Both the position numbers and the translations under genes were made by a program. Positions 28,501-36,193 of a DNA stretch of 64,000 nt are shown piece after piece. How positions within the stretch are numbered: position 1 is the stretch's first letter; each line of letters begins with the position of its first letter. The notes below the pieces were generated by a model. The model saw only the letters and a list, made by a program, of their open reading frames with translations, searched no databases and was not told the DNA's origin. Source of the DNA: PALSA-278 sp963760285 (lineage in GTDB: Bacteria; Acidobacteriota; Terriglobia; Acidiferrales; UBA7541); assembly GCA_963760285.1 (NCBI GenBank), contig CAVXCI010000003.1, positions 806,001 through 870,000 of the forward strand, in the 5' to 3' direction.

Positions 28501-31372
28501 CGAGTCCTCCGCATTGTGGGCGCTCGGAATCTCCGGCGATTTGCCCATCATCCTGGCCCGCATTGATGAAGCCGAGGACATCGATATTATCCGCCAGTTA
28601 CTGCGAGCGCATGAATACTGGCGAACCAAACAATTATCCGCCGACGTGGTCATCATTAACGAAAAGCCCTCTTCATACACGCAGGATCTGCAAGCCTCGC
28701 TGGATGTCCTTGTCCGCGGCAGTCAGTTGCGTCTGTCTCCCGACGCCAACGGCGTTCGCGGCAATATTTTTCTCCTGCGGACGGACCTGGTCTCTCCGCG
28801 GACGCTTGCGCAGTTGCAGGGCGCAGCCCGGGTTGTGCTCCTCAGCCAACGCGGCACTTTGTCCGAACAGGTCACTCGCTCGCAGCGCCCGGAGGCGGTC
28901 GCCGCTCCCGTTCCGCGTCCGCCGCGCGTCGGCAAGCGGCATGATCTTACGCTTCCCGTGCCGGAACTCGAATTTTTCAATGGTCTGGGCGGCTTTGCGG
29001 ATCACGGCCGCGAGTATGTCACTATCCTGGCGGAAGGATTGCGTACCCCCGTGCCCTGGGTTAACGTGATTTCGAACCCTTCATTCGGCTTCCTCGTCTC
29101 TGAGTCGGGCTCCAGTTGCACCTGGTCGCTTAACGGCCAAGAAAATCAGCTCACGCCCTGGTCCAACGACCCCATCGCCGACCCTCCCGGCGAAGCAATC
29201 TACATCCGCGACGAAAACACCGGTGAAGTTTGGACTCCCACCGCGCTCCCTATCCGCGACGAGGCCGCTTCCTATGTCGCCTGTCATGGCCAGGGATACA
29301 GCCGCTTCCTGCATGGTTCCCGCGGCATCCTGCTCCAGCTTCTGCAATTTGTTCCGCCGGAAGACTCCCTCAAAATTTCCCGGCTTTCTATCCAGAACGA
29401 TTCCGGCCGCACGCGCCGCCTCTCCGTCACCGCCTATGCCGAATGGGTGCTGGGCAGTTCGCGGGGCGCTTCCGCTCCCTATCTGGTCACGGAGATTGAT
29501 TCGTCCACCGGCGCGCTCTTTGCCCGCAATTCCTGGGACGGAGACTTCGGCGGCCGCATTGCCTTCGCCGATCTCGCCGGAAAGCAGACCGCCTGCACCG
29601 GCGACCGCGCGGAATTCCTGGGACGCAACGGCACTCTGGAGAATCCCGCGGCGCTGAATGGCCGCGGCCGCCTGTCCGGCAAAGTGGGCGCGGCCCTGGA
29701 CCCCTGCGCCGCGCTCCAGACTTCGATCGAATTGCGTCCCGGCGCGCGCGCCGAAGTGGTGTTTTTTCTCGGCCAGTCGGAAAACCGCGAGCAGGCCCGC
29801 AGGTTGCTGGCCCGTTATCGCGGCGCCGACGTAAATAAAATCCTCGGCGACGTGATTCGCCAATGGGACGACGTTCTGGGCGCCATCCAGATCACCACGC
29901 CCGAGCCCGCCATGGACATCCTCGTCAATCGTTGGCTGCTCTATCAAACCCTGTCCTCCCGCGTCTGGGGCCGCGCCGCGTTCTATCAGATGAGCGGCGC
30001 CTTCGGCTTCCGCGACCAGCTGCAGGATGTGATGGCCCTCGGCGTGGTGAAGCGCAGCGTTGCCCGCGAACAGATTCTGCTCGCCGCCTCGCGCCAGTTC
30101 ATCGAGGGCGACGTCCAGCACTGGTGGCATCCGCCTTCAGGCCGCGGCGTGCGCACGCGCATTTCCGACGACCTTCTCTGGCTTCCCTTCGTCGTCAACC
30201 AGTTCATCGAAACCACCGGCGACAAGGCCCTCCTCGACCAGCCGGTGGCTTTTATCGAAGGCGCCGTGCTGACTCCGGGACAAACCGATGCCTATTTCCT
30301 GCCGCGTGTATCCGAAACTCGCGCCTCGCTCTTTGAACACTGCGCCCGCGCGCTGGACCGCAGCCTCGCCGTCGGCAAGCACGGCCTCCCGTTGATGGGC
30401 ACCGGCGATTGGAACGACGGCATGAATCGCGTCGGCGAAAAAGGAATGGGCGAAAGCGTCTGGCTGGGCTGGTTTTTGCACACCATTCTGTGGGAGTTCG
30501 CCAAAATTGCCGACGCCCGCGGCGAGCACCAGCGCGCCGAGACCTGGCGTCTCCACGTCAGCGCCTTGAAGGCCGCCCTCGAACGCGAAGGCTGGGACGG
30601 AGATTGGTACCGCCGCGCTTTTTATGATGACGGCACTCCACTCGGCTCCGCCGCCAGCGTCGAATGCCGCATTGACTCCATCGCCCAGTCCTGGGGAGTG
30701 CTCAGTGGCGCCGCCGAACCCGGCCGCGCCGCTCGAGCCATGGCTGCCGTGGAGCAGCTGCTGGTCCGCCGTCCCGCCGGACTGGTTCTCCTTTTAACGC
30801 CCCCCTTTAATCACACCCCGCACGACCCCGGCTACATCAAGGGCTATGTCCCCGGAATTCGCGAGAACGGCGGCCAGTATACCCACGCGGCGGTTTGGAC
30901 CGTCCTGGCCTTTGCCGCGCTCGGCGATGGCGACAAAGCCGGCGAACTCTTCCGCATGTTGAATCCCATCGCTCGCACCACTTCCCGCGCCAACGTCCAG
31001 CGCTACAAAGTTGAGCCGTATGTCGTCGCTGGCGATGTCTATGCCGAAGCGCCTCACATCGGCCGCGGCGGTTGGACCTGGTACACCGGCGCCGCCGGCT
31101 GGCTGCATCGCGCCGGCATGGAATGGATTCTCGGGTTCCGCGTCCGTGGCTCCGCGCTGTTCATGGATCCCTGCATTCCGCATAACTGGCCCGGTTACTC
31201 CATCCGTTTTCGCTACCATTCCGCCATCTATAATATTGGCGTGGAAAACCCCCGCGGCGTAGCTCGTGGAGTTACTCGCATTGAACTCGACGGCCAGCCT
31301 CTCGCCCCCGCCGCCAGTATCCCCCTCGCCGACGACGCCGCCACCCATCAGCTCCGCGTCGTCCTCGGCTAA
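22598..31372 (+). CDS. ndvB: Cyclic beta-1,2-glucan synthase (NdvB/ChvB type)
   Basis: This 2924-residue enzyme has the full architecture of the family. It comprises an N-terminal region, membrane helices near residue 400, a GT84 glycosyltransferase with DTDTRLPRG (about 620) and QHRWARGDWQ (about 768), and further helices at 815-980. A glycoamylase-like domain follows (about 1000-1560), then two beta-sandwich GH94 N-domains and a C-terminal GH94 phosphorylase-type domain with the catalytic Asp in MGTGDWNDGMN near 2605. It polymerises UDP-glucose into beta-1,2-glucan at the inner membrane and cyclises it. The gene is intact over 8.8 kb, which contrasts with the broken genes elsewhere. A weak start context (no strong SD) leaves the exact start uncertain. 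Confidence 0.95.
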   Translation: MNPSLIGRTLEEPIRAELFSVERLEQHAETLAAAQTIAKNQPHGRLLIPRVLENGQALRECYRTIQQEQTITPAAEWLVDNFYIVDEQLREIRDDLPPGYYRRLPKLDSGPLQGYPRVHGIAWAFVAHTDSRFDPELLRRFVSAYQRVQPLTIGELWAVAISLRVVLVENLRRLAESMVRNFAAREEANALADSLLGAGGQSPEPPAAALRRFEKIPLASAFTVQLIQRLRDLDPKVRPVLLWLDRRLAAEGTTADEVVRAEHQQQAAMSVTVRNIITSMRLTSEFDWQDFFESVSLVDQILCASPGFAQMDFATRDSYRHSIEDISRGSDFSEIQVAERAMLNANRARLEISAATGTRDERRADPGYYLLAPGRENFERELGFRVTWERWLLRLYIKAAVPGYLGTIAVLTALVLYLPLHDSAESGLSTAKLVILGLLAVIPASDLVIAFVNRAVTSLLGPRTLPRLDLKTGVPDNLRTIVVVPTLLTAREEIEKQVEQLEVHFLANPDGYLHFALLSDWVDSTSETQPDDDDLLAVAVDGIARLNKRHGPAPDGFDRFLIFHRKRVWNESEGKWIGWERKRGKLHELNLHLRGASNTTFIPVGGRPPVALPGVQYVITLDTDTRLPRGAAGRLVGTMAHPLNQPRYDPQAGRVVEGYGVVQPRIAPSLSNEREGSIFQRIFSGPSGIDPYASAVSDVYQDLFSEGSYTGKGIYNIDAFELALRGKVPENSLLSHDLFEGIFARTALATDVELFEEFPAHYEAAAARQHRWARGDWQLLAWAFGLGRTAADKHHPAMPAIGRWKMLDNLRRTLSAPTAFLTLVAGWLLAPHSPWLWTKFVLVTIAIPALLPFLTGLSPRRAGISKRSHFRGALNDLELGASQAGLTVTFLAYQAWLMSDAILRTLGRLSITHKNLLEWVTAAQGKAAVDLKTAGMYKRMAGGVLLAGAVLLALGFSRHAAWIPAAPFILVWAAAPLVARWISLPPRPSGEQPLSRADRQALRLIARRTWRYFEAFVSPTDHSLPPDNFQETPQPVVAHRTSPTNVGLYLLSAISTRDFGWTGTLETTERLEATLTTLSGLERFRGHFYNWYDTRDLAPLDPKYISTVDSGNLAGCLLAMGNSCRDMARQSSVEVSLLAGVEDHIRLLRAALDSVTDTRRTHTVTRKQLANAVDKLALILDPPPSGAAGWAPLFAEMTAAAHTVADIAEALAQEHGGISDAEIQFWARATAACIESHRRDAQILIPWLRLSAEEASLFATRQAEMAPEWLAIEHFFRSVPVLSESPERFESALLELAAARAPLGNDPVGNRDALACIDALKKAIGDSSRDAAALIRRLSAITQSAEAIFQAMDFGFLFDDKRKLFSIGYRVKEGSLDPSCYDLLASEARLASFIAIAKDEVPSSHWFRLGRALTPVDRGSALVSWSGSMFEYLMPLLLMRSPAGSLLSQTYQLVVRRQIEYGTERSVPWGVSESAYNARDIDFTYQYSSFGVPGLGLKRGLSEDLVVAPYATALAAMINPGAALQNFARLAGIRSRGTYGFYEALDYTPSRLPEDQDVAVVFAYMAHHHGMSLIALNNVLNDGLMRDRFHAEPIVQATELLLQERTPRDVLVTRPRSEEVSAAAQVRELVPPSLRRFTTAQTAVPRTHLLSNGRYGVMLTAAGSGYSRWCDLAVTRWREDATRDCWGSFIFLRDIQNGQVWSAGYQPTRFEPEAYEASFFEDRAEFIRRDGALTTTLEVVVSPEDDAEVRRVSITNLGTRTREIQVTSYAELCLAPQAADVAHPAFSNLFVETEFVADIGALLATRRRQSDKETAVWAAHTAVVEGHSVGALQYETDRARFLGRGREPRNAISILDGRPLSNTVGSVLDPILSLRHTVRIPPGATVRVVFSTIVAPAREELLDLTDKYRGTETFERTSTLAWTQAQVQLRHLGIDRDEANLFQRLANAVIYSDASLRPSSDVLGRTTLESSALWALGISGDLPIILARIDEAEDIDIIRQLLRAHEYWRTKQLSADVVIINEKPSSYTQDLQASLDVLVRGSQLRLSPDANGVRGNIFLLRTDLVSPRTLAQLQGAARVVLLSQRGTLSEQVTRSQRPEAVAAPVPRPPRVGKRHDLTLPVPELEFFNGLGGFADHGREYVTILAEGLRTPVPWVNVISNPSFGFLVSESGSSCTWSLNGQENQLTPWSNDPIADPPGEAIYIRDENTGEVWTPTALPIRDEAASYVACHGQGYSRFLHGSRGILLQLLQFVPPEDSLKISRLSIQNDSGRTRRLSVTAYAEWVLGSSRGASAPYLVTEIDSSTGALFARNSWDGDFGGRIAFADLAGKQTACTGDRAEFLGRNGTLENPAALNGRGRLSGKVGAALDPCAALQTSIELRPGARAEVVFFLGQSENREQARRLLARYRGADVNKILGDVIRQWDDVLGAIQITTPEPAMDILVNRWLLYQTLSSRVWGRAAFYQMSGAFGFRDQLQDVMALGVVKRSVAREQILLAASRQFIEGDVQHWWHPPSGRGVRTRISDDLLWLPFVVNQFIETTGDKALLDQPVAFIEGAVLTPGQTDAYFLPRVSETRASLFEHCARALDRSLAVGKHGLPLMGTGDWNDGMNRVGEKGMGESVWLGWFLHTILWEFAKIADARGEHQRAETWRLHVSALKAALEREGWDGDWYRRAFYDDGTPLGSAASVECRIDSIAQSWGVLSGAAEPGRAARAMAAVEQLLVRRPAGLVLLLTPPFNHTPHDPGYIKGYVPGIRENGGQYTHAAVWTVLAFAALGDGDKAGELFRMLNPIARTTSRANVQRYKVEPYVVAGDVYAEAPHIGRGGWTWYTGAAGWLHRAGMEWILGFRVRGSALFMDPCIPHNWPGYSIRFRYHSAIYNIGVENPRGVARGVTRIELDGQPLAPAASIPLADDAATHQLRVVLG

Positions 31373-31477
31373 AGTTGCCGCCGCGCCCTTTGTTTTCGCC
31401 TGCACATTGACCATTGCCACGAAAGCAATCAGGGTGTAATCTGCTGTCACGTCACCCGCGACCCCAAGGAGATCGCC

Positions 31478-32483
31478 ATGAAATCCATCTTCAAGTTTGG
31501 TGCAACTGCAGCAATTCTTGCCGCTGGTGTCGCGCTGTTTGCTCTCCGGCCCGATGCCTCCACCGCGCACTACGTTCTTACCAACGACAACCTCGTGAAC
31601 CAGGCAAACACGACCACCATTCTTCGTCTCGGAGGCACGCAAAGAAATCCCAGCCTTGCACCGATTCAGACGCTGCAAACGGGACAGATCACCGACGGCG
31701 GAAACGAAAGTTCGCCGATGATAAAAATCGTTCATAGCGGGTCCGATTACTGTGTCTACGTCGCCGATGAGGAAAAGAGCGGAAATTCCATCAGCGCATT
31801 CAGTTATCCGGGTTTGCAACTGGTGGGGAATTATTCGAATCCGAACGTATCGAATTCAGCGGCAGGTATAGGTCTTGCTACGAGCGGCGATAACCTGTTC
31901 GCCGATTATACCGGCTCGGGCCTGACCTACGGCTACGTTGCCTCTTGGAAAATCGGCCCCGGGTGCGCTCTTTCGCTTCTGGACACGGTCTCAACGGCAC
32001 CGCAATGGCCCGGCGCCATAGCTGTGACCCCGGACGGAAGAACTGTGATCATAGGCTACCTCAGCGACGAGGCTGAGGCGGATTCTTTCTCCGTCTCTGC
32101 AAACGGGCAGCTCACCGAGTTGGGGCCTTTCGGGGGATTTGCCGCCCCTGGAATGCTGGGCATGGACCTGACCGCCGACGGCAAGTACGTGCTTTTTTCA
32201 ATACCCGCGGATGGCGACAATGGTGACGACAACACCGAACTCGAATCTTTCGCGGTGAACCCGGGTGGGACTCTTACGAACCAGAGCATCTGGGGTGGGG
32301 GCGGCGGTCTGGGGCTAGGGCCTTCGGACGCGGGCTATCTGTGGCTCAGCCCCGACGAAAGATTCCTTTATGTCGCCTCGAGTTCATCGAAAGGTTATGT
32401 CACCACACTGAATTTCAGCGAGAGTCCCGAGTTGTCCATCAGCTACGCCTGTATCACCACCCTGCGCGTACCCAAAGGCGAGC
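31478..32483 (+). pseudogene. Lactonase-like beta-propeller protein, 5' part (interrupted by IS)
   Basis: SD AAGGAGATCGCC precedes MKSIFKFGATAAILAAGVALF, a signal peptide. The following 300 residues carry propeller blades such as FSYPGLQLVGNYSNP, GAIAVTPDGRTVIIGYL, MDLTADGKYVLFSI and LWLSPDERFLYVASSS, similar to YVTN/6-phosphogluconolactonase-like propellers. The frame runs into the left end of an insertion element at 32484. Removing the element and one copy of the 8-bp duplication joins LRVPKGEP to GLVVGGMATAAPSGAG in frame, so this gene was intact before insertion. Confidence 0.85.
32476..32483. repeat. 8-bp target-site duplication, left copy (AGGCGAGC)
   Basis: AGGCGAGC lies directly beside the left inverted repeat and is repeated exactly at 34515-34522 beside the right one. 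Eight bases is the usual duplication for the IS1595 family. Confidence 0.92.
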
Positions 32484-32508
32484 CAGGATTGTTTACTTCA
32501 TACAGGTA
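32484..32508 (+). repeat. Left terminal inverted repeat of the IS1595-type element
   Basis: It starts CAGGATTGTTTACTTC and matches the reverse complement of 34490-34514 at 21 of 25 positions. TTTACT at 32492-32497 and TAGAAT at 32515-32520, 17 bases apart, may form a weak promoter for the passenger gene. Confidence 0.88.
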
Positions 32509-32582
32509 CAGGCGTAGAATGCCTTCCGGGTGAGGATGAGCCGTTTCCATCTGAGCCGCCTCTCCCAGAAGAAGGTAAGCCA

Positions 32583-33413
32583 ATGACGATTGGTCTGGGT
32601 TTTACAAGCGGGCCTCTTGCAATCATGGCCAGCGATTCCGAAATTACTCTTGGCGGCGCATCTCTACCAGGCGGCAAACTGAGCAGTATGGCACGCGCAG
32701 AACCCAGTGGAGCGATTTGTATAGGCCTTGCCGGAAACGCGTCCTATGCACAGGTGTTGGCATCCAAAATTGAAAGAGGCTTCGACAAATGGAAGGGTTC
32801 TCTAGACAAATTCGACGCGTGGACTGAAAAGACTGTCTTTGAATTCTACGAAAAACATGCGTTGCCATTTGTCGGGAAGGTAGCCAATCCTCCCAACTAC
32901 CGCCTGTTGATTATGGCGGGACATAAAGGCCAAAAAGCATTCTGGTCTACCGACAAAACGCTGTTGGTTCCCGAGCATTCGTTCAAAGCCATTGGTATCG
33001 GAGAGTCGGTCGCTACTTCCTTGATGCGCCGATTGCATCGTCCCTATTTGAAGCTCAATCAGGCCGCCATATTGGGCGCCTACGTTATCTATAAAGTGAA
33101 GAACAGCGTTCAATATTGCGGATTTGAAACCGAAATTCGCTTTTTGTGGAAAGACAAATTCGGCATGGTACCACCAGAGTTCATTAATAAATGTGAGAAG
33201 CTGTTCGATAAATACGAGCAACTAGAAGAGGAATTTTTCTTCTTCGCAATGTCCATGCCATATTCTTGGCCCATTCCGCCGCTGCCGCCTCAATTTGCTG
33301 ACAAAGTAGGGGTGCAACCTGAAAGGGGTTTTCAGGACGTGCTTTCTGAGACGAGTGCTATGCGGGAGGAATTTTCCAAATTAGAGGTCATGCCCGGCAA
33401 CAATACAATCTAG
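32583..33413 (+). CDS. Proteasome-like Ntn hydrolase carried by the IS element
   Basis: This 276-residue protein begins MTIGLGFTSGPLAIMASDSE. If Met1 is removed, Thr becomes residue 1 and Asp in ASDSE becomes residue 17, with Lys in PGGKLSS near 31. This is close to the Thr1-Asp17-Lys33 triad of proteasome beta/HslV folds, and GLAGN sits where a GxxxG-type loop is expected. SD GAAGG lies nine bases upstream. The C-terminal 80 residues are an extension with Pro-rich SMPYSWPIPPLPPQ. There is no ATPase partner here. It may be a self-activating peptidase or amidohydrolase; its role in transposition or host interaction is unknown. The assignment rests on motif reading only. Confidence 0.7.
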   Translation: MTIGLGFTSGPLAIMASDSEITLGGASLPGGKLSSMARAEPSGAICIGLAGNASYAQVLASKIERGFDKWKGSLDKFDAWTEKTVFEFYEKHALPFVGKVANPPNYRLLIMAGHKGQKAFWSTDKTLLVPEHSFKAIGIGESVATSLMRRLHRPYLKLNQAAILGAYVIYKVKNSVQYCGFETEIRFLWKDKFGMVPPEFINKCEKLFDKYEQLEEEFFFFAMSMPYSWPIPPLPPQFADKVGVQPERGFQDVLSETSAMREEFSKLEVMPGNNTI

Positions 33414-34300
33414 GCGGTGAGTCTTTCAAATGTTAGAACTGGTGCGGTAATCATATGGCGGAGAGTATCAACAAACAAATCAGCGCGATTCCGGCGATTA
33501 AAACGGAAGGCCATTTCTTCGCAATAGGCTTGGAGATGCTTCGCACTGATTCGATGCCACGTTCCAATCACACCACGCTTGAGAAGCGAGAAGGCGGATT
33601 CAACGGTGTTGGTGTGAATGTCGCCGTTGACGTAGAGACCGGACTTGTGGCGGATCGTCCGGTGTTTCTTGACGATTCCCATACGCTTGGTGACGCCGCG
33701 ATAGATGTTAAATTCATCGGTGTAGAATACTTCCACGTCCTCGCTGACATTTTCGCGGATGAACTTTTCCAGCGTGCCGCCCTTCACGTCCTTGGCATGG
33801 AAGAACCGAAGCTCTCCGCCACGTTGCCGGATGCCGAGCACTGGCTCTTTCTTGCTTCCACGTCCACGCATCCCCGGCCCATGAGCCTTTCCGCCCACGT
33901 AGGTTTCGTCCATCTCTATTTTGCCGTCCAACATGGGTTTGTCGCACTGCGCCATTGCTGCTCGGATGCGATGGCAGAGATACCACGCGGTTTTGTAGCT
34001 GATGCCGAGCGTCCGCTGAATCTGGCAGGCGGACATCCCCTTCTTGGCTTCGCAGAGAAGCACAACAGCAAGGAACCACTTTTCAAGAGGCAGATGCGTA
34101 TCGTTAAAGACCGTACCCGTGGTGACGGAGAACTGATAGCCGCACTGGGCGCACTCGAATTGACTACGAGCCTGAAGCCACGCGACGCGAGTTTCCTTGC
34201 AGCGGGGACACTCGATACCAGCAGGCCAGCGAAGTTTTGTGAGAATCTCACGACACTTGTCGTCAGTGGAGTAGAGTCTAATTACGTCTGAGAGAGTCAT
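33410..34300 (-). CDS. IS1595-family (ISXO2-like) transposase
   Basis: From ATG 34300 (MTLSDVIRLYSTDDKCREIL) the protein has 296 residues. A zinc ribbon CPRCKETRVAW..FECAQCGYQFS occupies residues about 30 to 65. An HTH-like region GMSACQIQRTLGISYKTAW follows. The DDE-type core shows DETYVGG, YTDEFNIY and HTNTVESAFSLLKRG. All motifs are intact, so the enzyme is probably active. A strong promoter (TTGACA, 17 bases, TATACT) lies in and beside the right inverted repeat. An alternative start at 34330 would add ten unconserved residues. Confidence 0.94.
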   Translation of the reverse strand: MTLSDVIRLYSTDDKCREILTKLRWPAGIECPRCKETRVAWLQARSQFECAQCGYQFSVTTGTVFNDTHLPLEKWFLAVVLLCEAKKGMSACQIQRTLGISYKTAWYLCHRIRAAMAQCDKPMLDGKIEMDETYVGGKAHGPGMRGRGSKKEPVLGIRQRGGELRFFHAKDVKGGTLEKFIRENVSEDVEVFYTDEFNIYRGVTKRMGIVKKHRTIRHKSGLYVNGDIHTNTVESAFSLLKRGVIGTWHRISAKHLQAYCEEMAFRFNRRNRADLFVDTLRHMITAPVLTFERLTA

Positions 34301-34451
34301 GGCTAAACCTCGCAAGAAGAAAAAAGGCAAGACAGACAGGCCGCTGGAAAGCGTCCCTCTGAAAAGGTTGATTCGCAGCGTTCGTCAGGATATTGACGAA
34401 TCGGTGCAGATGGCGCTGTCCGATTCAGACCGTAAATCCAAGCGGGAGTGA
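34299..34451 (+). CDS. Small basic protein in the IS element
   Basis: This is a 50-residue frame starting MAKPRKKKKGKTDRPLESV and ending SDSDRKSKRE. Its ATG shares two bases with the transposase start on the other strand (CATG). GAGAGAG upstream could serve as SD. A Lys-rich N-terminus followed by an amphipathic stretch (LKRLIRSVRQDIDESVQMAL) suggests a nucleic-acid or protein-binding peptide. It lies fully inside the element. Whether it is translated is unproven. Confidence 0.5.
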   Translation: MAKPRKKKKGKTDRPLESVPLKRLIRSVRQDIDESVQMALSDSDRKSKRE

Positions 34452-34472
34452 GGATTGCTTTCATGCAAGGAA

Positions 34473-34501
34473 AGTATACGAAAAGCACCTACCGGTGTCA
34501 A
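34473..34501 (-). promoter_or_regulatory. Sigma70-type promoter of the transposase in the right IS end
   Basis: On the minus strand, TTGACA (34501-34496) and TATACT (34478-34473) are separated by exactly 17 bases. The -35 box lies inside the right inverted repeat. A near-consensus promoter is strong for a transposase gene. Confidence 0.8.
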
Positions 34502-34514
34502 GTAAATAATCCTG
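34490..34514 (-). repeat. Right terminal inverted repeat of the IS1595-type element
   Basis: Read on the minus strand it starts CAGGATTATTTACTTG. It differs from the left end at positions 8, 16, 18 and 21. Confidence 0.88.
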
Positions 34515-34522
34515 AGGCGAGC
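34515..34522. repeat. 8-bp target-site duplication, right copy (AGGCGAGC)
   Basis: It is identical to 32476-32483 and directly follows the right inverted repeat. Confidence 0.92.
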
Positions 34523-34803
34523 CCGGTCTGGTAGTCGGGGGTATGGCCACTGCTGCACCTAGCGGAGCGGGAAGAGCGCTCTATGTCGCCGAAGGGTACG
34601 ATTTCAATACGATTGCCCTACTCTCCATCGATTCTTCTACTGGATGCACACACGAAGTTCCCGGCTCCCCGTTCGCGACGGGACATGATGCTCCGCTTAA
34701 TTCTCTCGCTGCGTGGCCCCCCGGCCGTTCTGAAAATCACCTTCCATCACGCGCGACGCTAGCAGCTATCTATGGCCTTCTTTGTTACTCGACACACTTA
34801 TAA
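34523..34803 (+). pseudogene. Lactonase-like beta-propeller protein, 3' part (interrupted by IS)
   Basis: This continues the reading frame broken at 32483: GLVVGGMATAAPSGAG, RALYVAEGYDFNTIALLSID, GCTHEVPGSPFATG and LNSLAAWP, the last blade of the propeller. The frame as written ends at 34803. If the C6 run near 34718-34723 had one more C, the gene would end a few codons after AWPP at a TGA near 34729, which looks more natural. It is no longer joined to its start and signal peptide. Confidence 0.8.
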
Positions 34804-34924
34804 TTATTATGTTTACGTCTGCATCGCATCAGTTACGGCAGGGCTCGCAGCAGCAGGGGACGCTGCCTGCGATGCCCGGTGTGGTTGTTGTGTCCCTTCT
34901 CTGTATATATCCCTTGCATTTGCC

Positions 34925-35428
34925 GTGCGGCCCCTAAAGGGCCGCGCTACATAACCACGGTAGTATCCCAGCACCCGTTCCAAAATGTGCGCCGCGACAG
35001 ATGCATCCCCGAGCGACGAACCGGCACCCTGTAGCGCCGCCCCTTGCGGGCGGCAGTCTTTTCTTGTTGCCGTCCCACTCGTTTCGGCGGGACGCGGCTT
35101 TTCGCCGCGAAACACGCCTCGATCAAATCTCTCTTTCGAGCGCGGGCTCGCGCCCGGCGTGCGGCCCCTGAAGGGCCGCGCTACATAACCACGGTGGTAT
35201 CCCAGCACCCGTTCCAAAATGTGCGCCGCGACAAATGCATCCCCGGGCGACGATCCAGCACCCTGTAGCGCCGCCCCTTGCGGGCGGCAGCCTTTTCTTG
35301 TTGCCGTCCCAGTCGTTTCGGCGGGACGCGGCTTTTCGCCGCGCAGCACGCCACGATCAAATCTCTCTTTCGAGCGCGGGCTCGCGCCCGCCGTGCGGCC
35401 CGTAAAGGGCCGCGCTACATAACCACGG
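34925..35428. repeat. 234-bp tandem repeat, two full units plus a partial third, built of palindromes
   Basis: Units start at 34925, 35159 and 35393 (GTGCGGCCC...), exactly 234 bases apart. The two full copies differ at about a dozen positions. Each unit strings together several GC-rich palindromes: GCGGCCCCTAAAGGGCCGC, GCCGCCCCTTGCGGGCGGC, CGCGGCTTTTCGCCGCG and GCGCGGGCTCGCGCCC. Because 234 is a multiple of three, long repetitive frames appear on both strands, but these lack SD sites and are not genes. Similar hairpin modules recur just downstream (GGCGCCTTTAGGGCGCC). Confidence 0.87.
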
Positions 35429-36193
35429 TAGCAGCTGAAACACCGCCAACCATCCACAATTCTTCCGCGCCCAAGCCCCTTGGGGTCATCCCGAGCCATG
35501 CTCGCGAAGCGAGCCGTAAGGCGAGGGATCTGTTGTTGAATTTGGCCAGTATTATCGGCACCAGTCTTTAGGCTGGCACCGCCATGTAGCGGCGCCTTTA
35601 GGGCGCCAGTCTTTATCTCTTCTGTCACACGCCGGAGACCGGGCGTTACAGAAGCTGCTGTTGATTCTTTCCGCGGAATTCTGACAATAGGTCAGAACTA
35701 TGCCCAGACGACGGAAACAGGCGCAAAACGGCGAATTCTAATAGGGACACATGTGACAGTCGCAAAACTGTAACTCTCGCATAATCAATAACATGCACTT
35801 CTCTAATAGGGACACTTTTTGACTTCTCATTTTTGCCGCATTTTACCCCCCCTCCGCCGCGTCCCGAGAGACCCCTCCTCCCCCTCCTCCCTCCCCGAGC
35901 GGGCAGTCTCGCCGCCAATCTTGAGACGAATACTACAACAGCACTTCATCCCGGCTGGCAATTGACCGCGCGCCGATCGCAGCGTACCATGCGGGCATCG
36001 TGGCTGGGGCATCCATGATGGGGGAAATGGGGGGGTGTTCTCACGTTGGCGCCAGGACTGGCGCAACCAGCGGGGCCGAGGCGCATCGCGCGAGCGGCCA
36101 GCGCCAGGATCGCGATGCGGCGCTGAAATCATTGCCTGGCGCGCGGCGCCGTCCTTTCCGGAGTGAGTCCGCGGCAAATCCCTGGAGAGAAAA
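35429..36193. other. Non-coding region with more palindromes and short dispersed repeats
   Basis: No gene was recognised. It contains a GGCGCCTTTAGGGCGCC hairpin near 35598 and two copies of TCTAATAGGGACAC near 35737 and 35799, a sequence type often flanking degenerate REP or transposon remnants. A pyrimidine-rich stretch of C and T lies near 35850-35900. Frames in this region are low-complexity. Confidence 0.5.

Larger units (their letters stand above)
32484..34514. mobile_element. IS1595-family insertion sequence with passenger genes
   Basis: The element is 2031 bp. Its ends are imperfect 25-bp inverted repeats beginning CAGGATT(G/A)TTTACTT, with 21 of 25 positions matching. It is flanked by an exact AGGCGAGC duplication. 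It encodes an ISXO2-like transposase on the minus strand, a proteasome-like hydrolase on the plus strand (convergent to it), and a 50-residue basic protein divergent from the transposase. The gene ends are packed: stop codons share CTAG and the two inner starts share CATG. The intact TSD and intact host frame point to a recent insertion. Confidence 0.93.

Noticed and set aside
33455..34291. 278-codon plus-strand frame opposite the transposase
   Set aside because: It is the mirror of the conserved transposase gene and has no independent features.
34925..35428. Possible CRISPR-like or satellite array
   Set aside because: Units are 234 bp and contiguous, with no short repeats separated by unique spacers.
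34813..35628. 271-codon minus-strand frame with three RGYVARPF repeats
   Set aside because: It is a by-product of the 234-bp repeat, whose length is a multiple of three. There is no SD, the opposite strand is open too, and the content is palindromic DNA.
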